Below, in pieces: positions 1 to 8,425 of a stretch of 64,000 bases of DNA. Position numbers and translations under genes: made by a program. Positions within the stretch are counted from its first letter, which is position 1. Each line of letters starts with the position of its first letter. The notes beneath the pieces are model-generated. The model was given only the letters and a program-made list of their open reading frames with translations. It was not told the origin of the DNA and searched no databases. The stretch is from positions 1 to 64,000 of the forward strand of contig QFQD01000011.1 of NCBI GenBank assembly GCA_003241485.1, read 5' to 3'. This DNA is from Ancylobacter novellus (GTDB lineage: Bacteria > Pseudomonadota > Alphaproteobacteria > Rhizobiales > Xanthobacteraceae).

Positions 1-1
1 C

Positions 2-76
2 TACCCTCAAGGCGATAGCCGGGTGACCGGAGCCGACGCGCGCCGTGGCAACAACATGCGCGACGATCCACAGTGA
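2..76 (+). CDS. 3' end of an unidentified upstream gene (partial)
   Basis: One frame is open from the left edge to a TGA at 74-76 and encodes about 24 residues ending in GNNMRDDPQ. The tail is polar and arginine-rich, and I do not recognise a family. The rest of the gene lies outside the window, so this could also be chance open frame. It ends about 75 bp before the first dctA activator site, which makes a real gene end plausible but unproven. Confidence 0.3.
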   Translation, partial: YPQGDSRVTGADARRGNNMRDDPQ

Positions 77-150
77 GTTCTCACACAGCCTCATCCCGTC
101 GTCGGACACGTCGCTGCCGGCGGAAGGGGATAAAAAAGCCATGCCGCAGA

Positions 151-170
151 TTGCGCGAAATCTCGCACAA
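151..170. promoter_or_regulatory. Putative DctD-type activator site 1 (dctA UAS)
   Basis: This imperfect palindrome reads, on the minus strand, TTGTGCGA-N4-TCGC followed by GCAA. It shares the TTGTGCGA-N4-TCGC core with the second site at 185-200, and their centres are 32 bp apart, about three helical turns. Both lie upstream of a sigma-54 promoter, as expected for tandem enhancer sites of a DctD-like response regulator. Naming DctD is inference from the downstream gene. Confidence 0.6.
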
Positions 171-184
171 GGTAAATCCTCGAC

Positions 185-200
185 GTGCGATTAATCGCAC
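185..200. promoter_or_regulatory. Putative DctD-type activator site 2 (dctA UAS)
   Basis: The 16-bp sequence GTGCGATTAATCGCAC is a perfect palindrome. It matches the core of the site at 151-170 and is centred about 84 bp upstream of the -24 element of the sigma-54 promoter. This position is typical for enhancer sites bound by NtrC-family activators. Confidence 0.62.
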
Positions 201-275
201 AAACCCGAAACGGAATATCGGGCGGAGATTTGCTAAGTCACTGATATCGCTATCTTTATTAAACTCCGAGCCGGG

Positions 276-290
276 TGGCACGGCGCTTGC
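276..290 (+). promoter_or_regulatory. Sigma-54 (RpoN) promoter of dctA
   Basis: TGGCACGGCGCTTGC fits the -24/-12 consensus TGGCAC-N5-TTGC exactly, with the GG and GC dinucleotides at the required spacing. It lies 61 bp upstream of the dctA start codon, with two palindromic activator sites further upstream. DctB/DctD plus RpoN control of dctA is established in rhizobia, so the arrangement supports the gene call. Confidence 0.85.
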
Positions 291-350
291 GGTGGGGTGG
301 CTGCACTTCTGCCAAGACCAACAAGCCGATACGTCCCTCGGAGGAACCCC

Positions 351-1688
351 ATGGCCACCGCTCTCCAGCCCGCGCTGGGCACGCCCGCTCGTCCCAAGAA
401 GCTCTACCAGCAGCTCTACGTCCAGGTTCTGGTGGCCATCGCCGCCGGCATTCTGATCGGCCATTTCTGGCCGGATTTCGGCGCCTCGCTGAAGCCGCTG
501 GGCGATGCCTTCATCAAGCTGGTGAAGATGATTATCGCTCCGGTGATCTTCCTCACCGTCGCCACCGGCATCGCCGGCATGAGCGACATGCAGAAGGTCG
601 GTCGGGTCGCCGGCAAGGCGATGATCTACTTCCTCACCTTCTCCACCCTCGCCCTTATCGTCGGCCTCATCATCGGCAATGTCGTGCACCCCGGCGCCGG
701 CCTGCACATCGATCCGACGAGCCTCGATGCCAAGGCGGTGCAGACCTATGCCGCCAAGGCGCATGATGCGAGCGTCGTCGGCTTCCTGCAGAACATCATT
801 CCCGACACCATCGTCGGCGCCTTCGCCTCCGGCGACATCCTGCAGGTGCTGTTCTTCTCCGTGCTGTTCGGCCTGTCGCTCTCCATGGTCGGCGAGCGCG
901 GCAAGCCGGTGCTGGACTTCATGCAGGCGCTCTCCTCGCCGATCTTCAAGCTGGTCGCCGTGCTGATGAAGGCCGCGCCCATCGGTGCCTTCGGCGCGAT
1001 GGCCTTCACCATCGGCAAATACGGCATCGGCTCGGTTGCCAACCTCGCCATGCTGATCGCCACCTTCTACCTCACGGCGGCGGTGTTCATCCTCGGCGTG
1101 CTCGGCGCGGTCTGCCGCTACAACGGTTTCTCCATCCTCGCGCTCATTCGCTACATCAAGGAAGAGATCCTGCTGGTCATCGGCACCTCCTCCTCCGAAG
1201 CGGCGCTGCCGAGCCTGATGGAGAAGATGGAGGCCGCCGGCTGCAAGCGCTCGGTGGTCGGCCTGGTGGTCCCCACCGGCTATTCCTTCAATCTCGACGG
1301 CACCAACATCTATATGACGCTGGCCGCGCTGTTCATCGCGCAGGCCATGGACATCGACCTGCCGCTGGCCGACCAGATCCTGCTGCTGCTGGTCGCCATG
1401 CTCTCGTCCAAGGGCGCGGCCGGCATCACCGGCGCCGGCTTCATCACGCTGGCGGCGACGCTGTCCGTGGTGCCCGCCGTGCCGGTGGCCGGCATGGCGC
1501 TGATCCTCGGCATCGACCGCTTCATGTCGGAATGCCGCGCGGTGACGAACTTCATCGGCAACGCCGTCGCCACCATCGTCGTCGCCCGCTGGGAAGGCGA
1601 ACTCGACACGGCGCAGCTGAAGGCGGCCCTTGCCGGCCGGCTGCCCGAAGACGTCTCTGACATCGCCGCCGTCGCGCCGGCCGAGTGA
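351..1688 (+). CDS. dctA: C4-dicarboxylate transporter DctA
   Basis: This is a secondary transporter of the DAACS family in the inner membrane. It imports succinate, fumarate, malate and related acids with cations. The 445-residue product has the family marks: the serine-rich loop GTSSSEAALPSLMEKM, the NLDGTNIYMT stretch, the re-entrant loop SSKGAAGITGAGF and the C-terminal FMSECRAVTNFIGN segment. Length is normal for DctA. The ATG at 351 is preceded by GGAGGAA; an earlier in-frame start at 297 lacks that site and would add a non-conserved extension. Upstream elements indicate RpoN-dependent induction. A 13-bp GC hairpin follows the stop codon, and the gene appears monocistronic. The call is firm. 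Confidence 0.97.
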   Translation: MATALQPALGTPARPKKLYQQLYVQVLVAIAAGILIGHFWPDFGASLKPLGDAFIKLVKMIIAPVIFLTVATGIAGMSDMQKVGRVAGKAMIYFLTFSTLALIVGLIIGNVVHPGAGLHIDPTSLDAKAVQTYAAKAHDASVVGFLQNIIPDTIVGAFASGDILQVLFFSVLFGLSLSMVGERGKPVLDFMQALSSPIFKLVAVLMKAAPIGAFGAMAFTIGKYGIGSVANLAMLIATFYLTAAVFILGVLGAVCRYNGFSILALIRYIKEEILLVIGTSSSEAALPSLMEKMEAAGCKRSVVGLVVPTGYSFNLDGTNIYMTLAALFIAQAMDIDLPLADQILLLLVAMLSSKGAAGITGAGFITLAATLSVVPAVPVAGMALILGIDRFMSECRAVTNFIGNAVATIVVARWEGELDTAQLKAALAGRLPEDVSDIAAVAPAE

Positions 1689-1694
1689 GCAATA

Positions 1695-1728
1695 CCGCCC
1701 TCCGCGCCGTTACGCGCGCGGAGGGCGG
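1695..1728 (+). terminator. GC-rich hairpin after dctA
   Basis: A perfect 13-bp stem (CCGCCCTCCGCGC against its complement) with an 8-nt loop starts 6 bp after the dctA stop. No U-tract follows, so it may end transcription weakly or mainly stabilise the 3' end. Confidence 0.55.
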
Positions 1729-1807
1729 CTCGCAGATCGCGGGACCCTTGTTCTCGCCGCCCTGAAGGGCGATACGCTGGCAACTTCATCGCCCGACGAG
1801 TTGCCGC

Positions 1808-2515
1808 ATGATTCCCTGGTCCCTGCTCGACACCGCCAAAGTACCCGATGGCTTCGGCGACCTGCGCCTGATGCAGCGGGGGACCGAATTCTCCATCATG
1901 ACCGGCTCCACCGAGCTGATGAACAGCCGCCTCAGCGGCTCCGAAAAAGCGCTGGCGACGCTGGTCTGCGCCCGCCTGCAGCCGCGCGAGCGCCCGCGCC
2001 TGCTCATTGGCGGGCTCGGCATGGGCTTCACCCTGCGCGCGGCGCTGGCGGAACTGGGGCCGGACGCGCAGATCGTGGTCGCCGAACTGGTGTCGGCGGT
2101 CATCGCCTGGGCCCGTGGGCCGATGGCGGAGATCTTCGGCGGAAGCCTCACCGATCCGCGTGTCAGCCTGTTCGAGGGCGATGTCGGCCCGCTCATCCGT
2201 TCCGCCCCGGCCGCCTATGACGCGATCCTGCTCGATGTCGACAACGGGCCGGGCGGGCTGACCCGCGCCGCCAATGACGGGCTCTATACGATGGCCGGCC
2301 TTGCCGCCGCGCATAAGGCGCTGCGGCCCGGCGGCATTCTGGCGGTGTGGTCCTCCGCGCCGGATCGCGACTTCACCCAGCGCCTGCGCCATTCCGGCTT
2401 TGCCGTCGAGGAGGAGCGCGTGCGCGCCAACGGCAAGAGCGGCGCGCGCCACGTCATCTGGCTCGCCGCCAAGGCCGGCGGCGCCCGCCCCGCGCCGGCG
2501 CGCGCGAAGAACTGA
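1808..2515 (+). CDS. Spermidine synthase-like / class I SAM-dependent methyltransferase fold protein
   Basis: The 235-residue product has a Rossmann-type core. The glycine motif LLIGGLGMGFTLRAAL (about residues 65-80) is followed by an acidic strand end and the motif YDAILLDVDNGPGG (about 137-150), as in polyamine aminopropyltransferase-like proteins. The C-terminal strand LRPGGILAVWSS is also typical. It lacks a clear N-terminal polyamine-binding beta domain, so it is probably a small methyltransferase-like homologue rather than a true spermidine synthase. It begins about 120 bp after dctA, and its stop is 26 bp before the next gene, with which it may be co-transcribed. The substrate is unknown. 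Confidence 0.8.
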   Translation: MIPWSLLDTAKVPDGFGDLRLMQRGTEFSIMTGSTELMNSRLSGSEKALATLVCARLQPRERPRLLIGGLGMGFTLRAALAELGPDAQIVVAELVSAVIAWARGPMAEIFGGSLTDPRVSLFEGDVGPLIRSAPAAYDAILLDVDNGPGGLTRAANDGLYTMAGLAAAHKALRPGGILAVWSSAPDRDFTQRLRHSGFAVEEERVRANGKSGARHVIWLAAKAGGARPAPARAKN

Positions 2516-2541
2516 CGCCCCTTACCTCGCGCGGAGAGCCG

Positions 2542-3219
2542 ATGGAGACCTCGCTTTACCTGCCGGTCAAACGCTTCCTCGAAGAGCTCGGCTTCCGCGT
2601 GAAGGGAGAAGTCGGCGGCTGCGACCTGCTGGCCCTCTCACCGGACGAGACGCCGCTGATGGTCATCTGCGAACTGAAGCTCAGCTTCAATCTGGAGCTG
2701 GTGCTGCAGGCGGTCGATCGTGCCGGCGCCTGCGACGAGGTGTGGCTGGCGGCACGCGCCTCGCTGCGCGGCAATGGCCGGGAGAGCGACTCGCGTTTCC
2801 GCAATCTCTGCCGGCGGCTCGGCTTCGGCATGCTCTCGGTCTCACAGGCGGGCGAGGTGACGATCCTCGTCAGCCCGGTCTCGCCAATGCCGCGCAAGGA
2901 CCCGCGCCGCCGCTCCCGGCTGATGGAGGAGCATCGGCGCCGGGTCGGCGATCCCGCCGTGGGCGGGGGCTCGCGCGCGCCGATCATGACCGCCTATCGC
3001 CAGCAGGCCCTCGCCTGCGCCGCCGCCATGGTGGCGGGGCCGATGCGCCCGCGCGATCTGCGCGCCGTGGCGCCGGATGCGGGCAAGATACTGCTCGGCA
3101 ATGTCTATGGCTGGTTCGCCCGGGCCGAGCGCGGCGTCTACGCGCTCACCCCGGCGGGGCACGAGGCGCTGGCGCGCTGGCCGCAGCGACTGCCGGACAG
3201 CGCGCCCGTGGAAGGCTGA
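2542..3219 (+). CDS. DUF2161-type PD-(D/E)xK-like protein
   Basis: This 225-residue soluble protein has an N-terminal half resembling a restriction-endonuclease-like fold: GGCDLLAL (Asp near residue 31) followed by a strand containing CELKL (Glu-x-Lys near 49-51), the D...ExK pattern. The C-terminal third (RPRDLRAVA ... VYALTPAGHEALARW) looks like a winged-helix domain. I place it in the DUF2161 family of unknown function. The ATG at 2542 follows GCGGAGAG; an upstream in-frame start would overlap the preceding gene. Whether it binds or cuts nucleic acid cannot be told from sequence. It runs convergently towards the next gene, with only 2 bp between the stops. Confidence 0.75.
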   Translation: METSLYLPVKRFLEELGFRVKGEVGGCDLLALSPDETPLMVICELKLSFNLELVLQAVDRAGACDEVWLAARASLRGNGRESDSRFRNLCRRLGFGMLSVSQAGEVTILVSPVSPMPRKDPRRRSRLMEEHRRRVGDPAVGGGSRAPIMTAYRQQALACAAAMVAGPMRPRDLRAVAPDAGKILLGNVYGWFARAERGVYALTPAGHEALARWPQRLPDSAPVEG

Positions 3220-3221
3220 GT

Positions 3222-4544
3222 TCAGGCCGGCGTGACGCGCCAGATGCAGTCGCCGACATCGTCGACCACCAAGAGCCCGCCGCGCTGGTCCACCAGCACG
3301 CCGACCGGGCGGCCGAGCGCCTTGCCGTTCACGCGGAAATCGCCAAGGATTTCCTCGGGCTGGCCGGAGGGCTTGCCGTCGGTGAAGGGAATGAAGATCA
3401 CGCGGTAGCCCGAGGGCGGGTTGCGGTTCCACGAGCCGTGCTGGCCGATGAAGACGCCATTGCGGAAGCGCGCGCCGAACCGGTCGTCATCGACGAAGGT
3501 GAGGCCGAGCGAGGCGGTGTGCGAGCCCAGCGCATAGTCGGGCTTGAGCGAGGCCGCCACCAGATCCGGCCGCTGCGGCTTCACCCGGTCATCGACGATC
3601 TTGTCATAGTAGCAATAGGGCCAGCCATAGAAGGCGCCGTCCTTCACCGAGGTCATGTAGTCGGGCACCAGATCGTCGCCGATCTCGTCGCGCTCGTTGA
3701 CGCTGGTCCAGAGTTCGCCCGTCACCGGGTTCCAGTCCATTCCCACGGGATTGCGCAGGCCCCCGGCAAACACCCGGTAGCGGCCGGTGGCGATGTCGAC
3801 TTCGAGGATGGCGGCGCGGTCGACCTCCTCCTCCATGCCGAATTCGGCGACATTGGAATTGGAGCCGACGCCGACATAGAGCTTGGTGCCTGCCTTGTTG
3901 GCGACGAGGCTCTTGGTCCAGTGATGGTTGCGCCCCGACGGCAGATCACAGACCTTCACCGGCGCCGCATCAATGCGCGTCGCGCCCGTTACATAGGGAA
4001 AGCGCACCAGCGCGTCGGCATTGGCGACATAGAGCTGGTCGCCGACCAGCGCCATGCCGAAGGGCGAGTTCAGGTTCTCCAGAAACGGCAGCTTGATCTC
4101 GGCAACACCGTCACCATCGGCGTCGCGCAGCAGGGTGATGCGGTTCGCACTCTTCACCCCGGCGCCGGCGCGCGTCAGCACGAACCCCATCGCCCACCAG
4201 CGCAGGCTGAACAGGTCGGACGGCGAAGGCGGCGCCGCCGTCTCGGCGACAAGGATATCGCCGTTCGGCAGTTCGTAGACCCAGCGCGGATGGTCCAGAT
4301 TTTCGGTGAAGGCACCCACCTTGAAGCCGGCCGCCGGCTTCGGCTTCTGGCCGGGCGCCCAGCCGATCGCCGGAGCGATCTTCATGATCGGGATGAGGGT
4401 CGGCTTCGGTTTGGGAAGCTTGGGCAGCGTGCCATAGCCGGCGTCCTCGCTGAGCGCGGGCGCCTTGCGCAGATCGGTGAGCAGATGGGCCACCCCGGTG
4501 ATGCAGGCGCCCAGAAAACCGCTGATCTTCTCATAATTGGCCAT
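3222..4544 (-). CDS. L-sorbosone dehydrogenase-like PQQ beta-propeller protein
   Basis: The 440-residue product resembles the soluble PQQ-dependent sugar/sorbosone dehydrogenase family, a six-bladed propeller. Characteristic segments are LDHPRWVYELPNGDILVAET near the N-terminus, NSPFGMAL, YVGVGSNSNVAE, GGLRNPVGMDWNP, LWTSVNERDEIGDDLVPDY and FIGQHGSWNRNPPSGY. No classical signal peptide is evident, although a hydrophobic stretch lies near residues 7-22. The ATG at 4544 has GGAG six bases upstream; an earlier start at 4577 would add eleven residues. Known relatives oxidise aldoses or sorbosone with PQQ, but the substrate here is unknown. No PQQ biosynthesis genes are in the window. Confidence 0.82.
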   Translation of the reverse strand: MANYEKISGFLGACITGVAHLLTDLRKAPALSEDAGYGTLPKLPKPKPTLIPIMKIAPAIGWAPGQKPKPAAGFKVGAFTENLDHPRWVYELPNGDILVAETAAPPSPSDLFSLRWWAMGFVLTRAGAGVKSANRITLLRDADGDGVAEIKLPFLENLNSPFGMALVGDQLYVANADALVRFPYVTGATRIDAAPVKVCDLPSGRNHHWTKSLVANKAGTKLYVGVGSNSNVAEFGMEEEVDRAAILEVDIATGRYRVFAGGLRNPVGMDWNPVTGELWTSVNERDEIGDDLVPDYMTSVKDGAFYGWPYCYYDKIVDDRVKPQRPDLVAASLKPDYALGSHTASLGLTFVDDDRFGARFRNGVFIGQHGSWNRNPPSGYRVIFIPFTDGKPSGQPEEILGDFRVNGKALGRPVGVLVDQRGGLLVVDDVGDCIWRVTPA

Positions 4545-4690
4545 GGCAGGCTCCGGCTTGGAAGTCGCGCGCCGCACCGGGGCGAGCCCCGCGGCGCAAT
4601 CCGCTTGAGATGCGCGATGCTAGCGCCGACGCCCGGCTCTGCGGAAGGCCCGATCACCGCATCGGCAGGGGATGGCGTGCGATCGCGCCT

Positions 4691-6367
4691 TCAAATCTGC
4701 GGCTGACTGCGGGCAAAGGCCGACGCCATGTCCTCCAGATCGTCGAACACCATGGTCGCCCCCATCTTCTGCAGCACGCCGGCCCGCTCCAATATGGTCA
4801 TGGGCTCCTTGTGCAGTTCGGCGATGCCCAGCGCCATGCCGTGTTCGGCAAAGTCGGCGCGCACCTCATCCAGCATGGCCGCGGCGGTCGAATCGACCTG
4901 GGCGACAGCGCTTGCATCGAGCACGAACCACCGGGTCCCCGGCGGCTGCTCACGCGCCAGATTCTGCAGGCGCTCGCGCACATAGTCGACATTGAAGAAC
5001 AGCAGGCTACCCTGGATCATGCAGACCGCGAGCCCCGGCACCGGCCGCGCCGCCGGCGTGCGGTGCAGCTTGTAGAAGCCCGGCCGGCCGGGAATCCGGC
5101 CAAGCAGCGCGTCGCGCGGGCGCATTTCCTTGAGCAGGATGTAGGCCAGCGTGGCGGCGACCGCGACCATCACGCCGTTCAGCACGCCGAGCGACAGCGC
5201 GCCCCACAGGCTGATGAGCGCGAAGGCGAACTCCATCCTGCTGATGCGCCAGAGCTCGCGGAAACTGCTGGGATCAATGAGGCCCAGCGCGGCGGCCGCG
5301 AGGATCGCGCCGAGCGCCGGCACCGGCAGAATGCGCAGCGCGTCATTGAGATAGAGCAGCATCAGGGCCAGCGTCAGCGCCGCCACGAGGCCGGCGAGTT
5401 GCGAGCGCCCTCCCACCGAGAGGTTCACCGCCGTGCGCGAATCCGAAACCGTGACGGGAAATCCGCTGAACAGGCCCGACGCGATGTTCGCCGCCCCGAG
5501 ACCGACCAGCTCGGCATTGGCGTCGACCTCGAACTTGCCGCGCGCGCCGAAGCTGCGCGCGGCGACGATGCCGGAACTGAAGCTGACCAGCCACACGGCG
5601 GCCGCGCCCAGCAGCGTCTCGCGCAGGGAGAACTGCGGCTCGAACGGCAGGGTAAGCCGCGGAAAACTCTCCGGCACCGCCCCGACCGCCTTGATGCCCA
5701 TGGCCTGAAAGTCGAACAGCACGGACGCCACGCCGGCCAGAACGATGACCACCAAGGGACCGGGAATGGGAAACTTGCCGCGCCCGAGCAAAAGCTGCAG
5801 GGCCAGCAGCGCGCCGCCCAGCACGAGTGAGGGCCAGTGGATTTCGTCCACGCGCCTCGCCAGCTCCAGAAGCGGCGCGAGAAACCCCTCAGCCTCGATC
5901 CGCAGGCCGGTGAATCGCCCGATCTGGCCGATGAGGATGGAAAGCGAGATGCCGCTGATGAAACCGATCAGGATCGGCTTCGAGAGGAAGGTCGCGACCA
6001 CGCCGAAACGCAGCCGGCCGGCAATGAGGCACAGCGCGCCCACCGCCAGCGCCAGCAGCGAGGCGGCGACGACGCGATCCGCCATGGTCGCGGCGGACAT
6101 GCTGGTCAGAACCGCCGCCAGCACCGTCATCGTCGCGGCATCCGGGCCGACGACGAGCCGCCGCGAGGGACCGAACAGGGCATAGGCAATCAGCGGGAAC
6201 AGGCTGGAATAAATGCCGGCTTCCGGGGGAAGGCCGGCCAGAGCCGGGTAGGCGATCGCGCTCGGAATGGCGACGGTCGCGATAGCCAGACCCGCTGTAA
6301 TGTCGCTGCGCAGCCAGGCAGGCTTGAATCCGGCGAAGCCCTTCAGAAAGGGGAAGTCGGCAGGCAT
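4691..6367 (-). CDS. SulP-family inorganic anion transporter with STAS domain
   Basis: This 558-residue inner-membrane protein has about 10-12 hydrophobic segments in the N-terminal 430 residues, beginning GFKPAWLRSDITAGLAIATV and including AIPSAIAYPALAGLPPEAGIYSS, the SulP signature region. A cytoplasmic STAS domain (about 440-550) contains FVLDASAVAQVDSTAAAML, the conserved aspartate-serine/threonine loop. SulP proteins carry sulfate, bicarbonate or other anions, and the substrate cannot be assigned here. The start at 6367 has a GAGGGGG ribosome site; a longer frame to 6451 has no such support. It is transcribed away from hutC and stands alone. Confidence 0.92.
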   Translation of the reverse strand: MPADFPFLKGFAGFKPAWLRSDITAGLAIATVAIPSAIAYPALAGLPPEAGIYSSLFPLIAYALFGPSRRLVVGPDAATMTVLAAVLTSMSAATMADRVVAASLLALAVGALCLIAGRLRFGVVATFLSKPILIGFISGISLSILIGQIGRFTGLRIEAEGFLAPLLELARRVDEIHWPSLVLGGALLALQLLLGRGKFPIPGPLVVIVLAGVASVLFDFQAMGIKAVGAVPESFPRLTLPFEPQFSLRETLLGAAAVWLVSFSSGIVAARSFGARGKFEVDANAELVGLGAANIASGLFSGFPVTVSDSRTAVNLSVGGRSQLAGLVAALTLALMLLYLNDALRILPVPALGAILAAAALGLIDPSSFRELWRISRMEFAFALISLWGALSLGVLNGVMVAVAATLAYILLKEMRPRDALLGRIPGRPGFYKLHRTPAARPVPGLAVCMIQGSLLFFNVDYVRERLQNLAREQPPGTRWFVLDASAVAQVDSTAAAMLDEVRADFAEHGMALGIAELHKEPMTILERAGVLQKMGATMVFDDLEDMASAFARSQPQI

Positions 6368-6523
6368 GAAGGCCCCCTCGCCGCCCACGCGCACATGTTT
6401 CCGGCACGAGGAATGAAAACCCGGTCTCGTCTGAGGCGAACCTACACCCAACGGACGGCATCAAGGTAGTCTGGCGACGCTGCCGCCCACGCCAAAGCGT
6501 TGCCGTCCTGCTGCGGCGCAATA

Positions 6524-6535
6524 ATGTATATACAT
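6524..6535. promoter_or_regulatory. HutC-type operator (box A), hutC promoter
   Basis: ATGTATATACAT is a perfect 12-bp palindrome 63 bp upstream of hutC. It differs by one base from the consensus ATGTATAGACAT shared by three other sites at hut promoters in this window. Autoregulation by HutC is the likely role. Confidence 0.7.
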
Positions 6536-6598
6536 ATTAAAGCGTTGAGCTAAACTGCTCTTTCCCGGCGGGTTGGCCGGCGAAGAGAGGCCTCGCGC

Positions 6599-7336
6599 GT
6601 GACAGCTTCCATCCAGACCCGTGCCGAGCCGTCCCAGACGCTCAACCAGCGCATCCGCGCCGATCTCGAAACGCGCATTCTCTCCGGCGAATGGCCGCCG
6701 GGCCACCGCATTCCCTTCGAGCACGAGCTGATGGCGCAGTATGGCTGCGCCCGCATGACCGTCAACAAGGTCATCGCCGGGCTGGTCGCGGCCGGGCTGA
6801 TTGAGCGGCGACGCCGGGCGGGCTCCTTCGTGGCGCGCCCGCGCATCCATTCCGCCGTGCTGCAGATTCCCGATATCGAGGCCGAGGTCGCCGCGCGCGG
6901 GGAGAGCTACAGCTACGAGCTGATATCGAGCCGGCGGCGCACCGCGACCCTGGCCGACGGGATCGAGACGGCCCGCCGTGGTGCGCTCGAAGTGCTCGAT
7001 ATCACCTGCCGCCATTTCGCCGATGGCCGACCACTGGCGCTGGAAGAGCGGCTGATCGGGCTTTCGACCGTGCCGGAGGCGGCGGAGGCCGACTTCACCA
7101 GCATCGCGCCGGGCTCCTGGCTGCTGCGCCATGTGCCCTGGACCGAGGCCGAGCATCGCATCGGCGCGGTCAATGCCACCTCGCGCGTGGCCGAGAGCCT
7201 CGGCGTTGCCAAGGGCGCCGCCTGCCTCAGCCTGGAGCGTCGCACCTGGCGTGCCGGTGAGATCGTCACCTATGTCCGGCAGATCTTCCGCGGCGACGCC
7301 TACAGCCTGGTGGCGCGCTTCTCGCCGCAGGGGTGA
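6599..7336 (+). CDS. hutC: Histidine utilization repressor HutC (GntR/HutC family)
   Basis: This 245-residue regulator has an N-terminal winged-helix GntR domain (about 15-80; DLETRILSGEWPPGHRIPFEHELMAQY, ARMTVNKVIAGLVAAGLI) and a UTRA ligand-binding domain (about 95-240). HutC proteins repress hut genes and are released by urocanate. The start is a GTG preceded by GAGAGG. The gene opens the hut locus and faces the ABC transporter convergently, and a palindromic box in its promoter suggests autoregulation. Position and close fit to the HutC subfamily make the name secure, although ligand specificity is known only from relatives. Confidence 0.93.
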   Translation: MTASIQTRAEPSQTLNQRIRADLETRILSGEWPPGHRIPFEHELMAQYGCARMTVNKVIAGLVAAGLIERRRRAGSFVARPRIHSAVLQIPDIEAEVAARGESYSYELISSRRRTATLADGIETARRGALEVLDITCRHFADGRPLALEERLIGLSTVPEAAEADFTSIAPGSWLLRHVPWTEAEHRIGAVNATSRVAESLGVAKGAACLSLERRTWRAGEIVTYVRQIFRGDAYSLVARFSPQG

Positions 7337-7370
7337 GCGAGGCCGAGGCAGGTCTCGAACCGAATGCCCC

Positions 7371-7409
7371 AAAAAGAAAAATCCCGAAGCGGCGGACCGC
7401 TCCGGGATT
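7371..7409 (-). terminator. Rho-independent terminator of the hut ABC transporter operon
   Basis: A hairpin at about 7380-7409 (AATCCCG ... CGGGATT with an inner AGCGG/CCGCT stem and CGGA loop) is followed on the minus strand by a T-rich run (complement of 7371-7379). It lies 50 bp beyond the substrate-binding protein stop, between two convergent genes. Confidence 0.82.
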
Positions 7410-7458
7410 GGAAATCTCCGGATCTGGCGGCTTCGCGTCGCCGCCGTCGCCGCGGCGA

Positions 7459-8310
7459 TCAGAAGCTGGCTTCGGTCACCTGGTCCGGGGTCGCCATCTC
7501 GGTGCCGAACCACTTCTTCTGCAGGGCGGCCAGGCGGCCATCGTGCTTCATCTTGATGATGACGGCATCCACCGCGTCCATCAGCGACTTGGCATCGTCG
7601 GCCTTCGTGCCGATGAAGCCGAAATAGACCGGCTTGCCGAAGGGCGGCTCGACCACTTCAAACACGTCCGGCTTCGACTTGGCGAGGAAGGCGATGTTCG
7701 GCAGCGAGTTCGCCACGGCGACGATGCGGCCGGCACCCAGATCCGCATAGGACTGGCTGAAGTCGACATATTCCTGGATGGTCGGCGCGCTCGGCAGGGT
7801 CTTGGCGAATTCCTGCAGCTGGGCGAGCTGGGCGGTCGCCTTGGCGCTGCCCACCTTCTTGCCGGCGATGTCTTCCGGCTTGGTGATGGAGGTGTCGCCC
7901 TTCTTCTTCAGGATGGCGACGGTCGCATTGGCGATCGGCGAGGTGAAGCGGTAGCGCTCCATACGCGCCTTGGTGATGGTGGCGGGGCCAGCCACCATGT
8001 CGAACTTGCCGGCCTCGAGGCCCGGCAGCACGCTCGGCCACGGCAGGTCAAGGAAGGCGATCTTCACGCCGAGTTCCTTGCCGATCTCGGCGAAGATTTC
8101 CTTGTTCATGCCGGCCTGCTTGCCGTCCTCGACGAAGTCGAAGGGCGCGAACTGCAGCTCGGTGCCGACGGTGAGTTCGCCCTTGGCCTTCACCTTGGCG
8201 AGCAGGTCCTCGGCCATGGCGACGCCCGACAGCGTCATGGAGGCGGCGACGCCGAGCGCGGCGAGGCGCAGGGTCCGGGTCACGGCGGAACGCCGGGTGA
8301 GCTTGGTCAT
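7459..8310 (-). CDS. Polar amino-acid ABC transporter substrate-binding protein (hut locus)
   Basis: This 283-residue periplasmic protein has a Sec signal peptide (about 1-33, cleavage likely after AMA). The bacterial extracellular solute-binding family 3 fold follows, from KGELTVGTELQFAPFDFVEDG to the C-terminal KKWFGTE. Such proteins bind histidine, glutamine, arginine or similar amino acids. Its place in the hut locus and the HutC-type box at 8374-8385 in its promoter suggest histidine, urocanate or a derivative. The start at 8310 has an AGGAGAGA ribosome site. It is separated from the ATPase gene by about 115 bp and has its own likely promoter. Confidence 0.9.
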   Translation of the reverse strand: MTKLTRRSAVTRTLRLAALGVAASMTLSGVAMAEDLLAKVKAKGELTVGTELQFAPFDFVEDGKQAGMNKEIFAEIGKELGVKIAFLDLPWPSVLPGLEAGKFDMVAGPATITKARMERYRFTSPIANATVAILKKKGDTSITKPEDIAGKKVGSAKATAQLAQLQEFAKTLPSAPTIQEYVDFSQSYADLGAGRIVAVANSLPNIAFLAKSKPDVFEVVEPPFGKPVYFGFIGTKADDAKSLMDAVDAVIIKMKHDGRLAALQKKWFGTEMATPDQVTEASF

Positions 8311-8373
8311 CAGTCTCTCCTGTTCCCTTGGAAGGTCGGGACGGCGACATGCCGCCGATCTTGTTATGAATTT

Positions 8374-8385
8374 AAGTATAGACAT
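8374..8385. promoter_or_regulatory. HutC-type operator (box B), substrate-binding protein promoter
   Basis: AAGTATAGACAT has one mismatch to the consensus ATGTATAGACAT. It lies 64 bp upstream of the minus-strand substrate-binding protein start and beyond the ATPase stop, so it can control the binding-protein gene alone. Confidence 0.66.
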
Positions 8386-8425
8386 AAGGGCTTTGGCGCG
8401 GCAACACGCGCAAAACCGCGCAACC

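Noticed and set aside
2274..4706. An 810-codon plus-strand open frame across the sorbosone-dehydrogenase-like gene and its neighbours
   Set aside because: It has the low-complexity Arg/Ala/Gly composition of antisense frames in GC-rich DNA and no family resemblance, and real genes on both strands cover the region.
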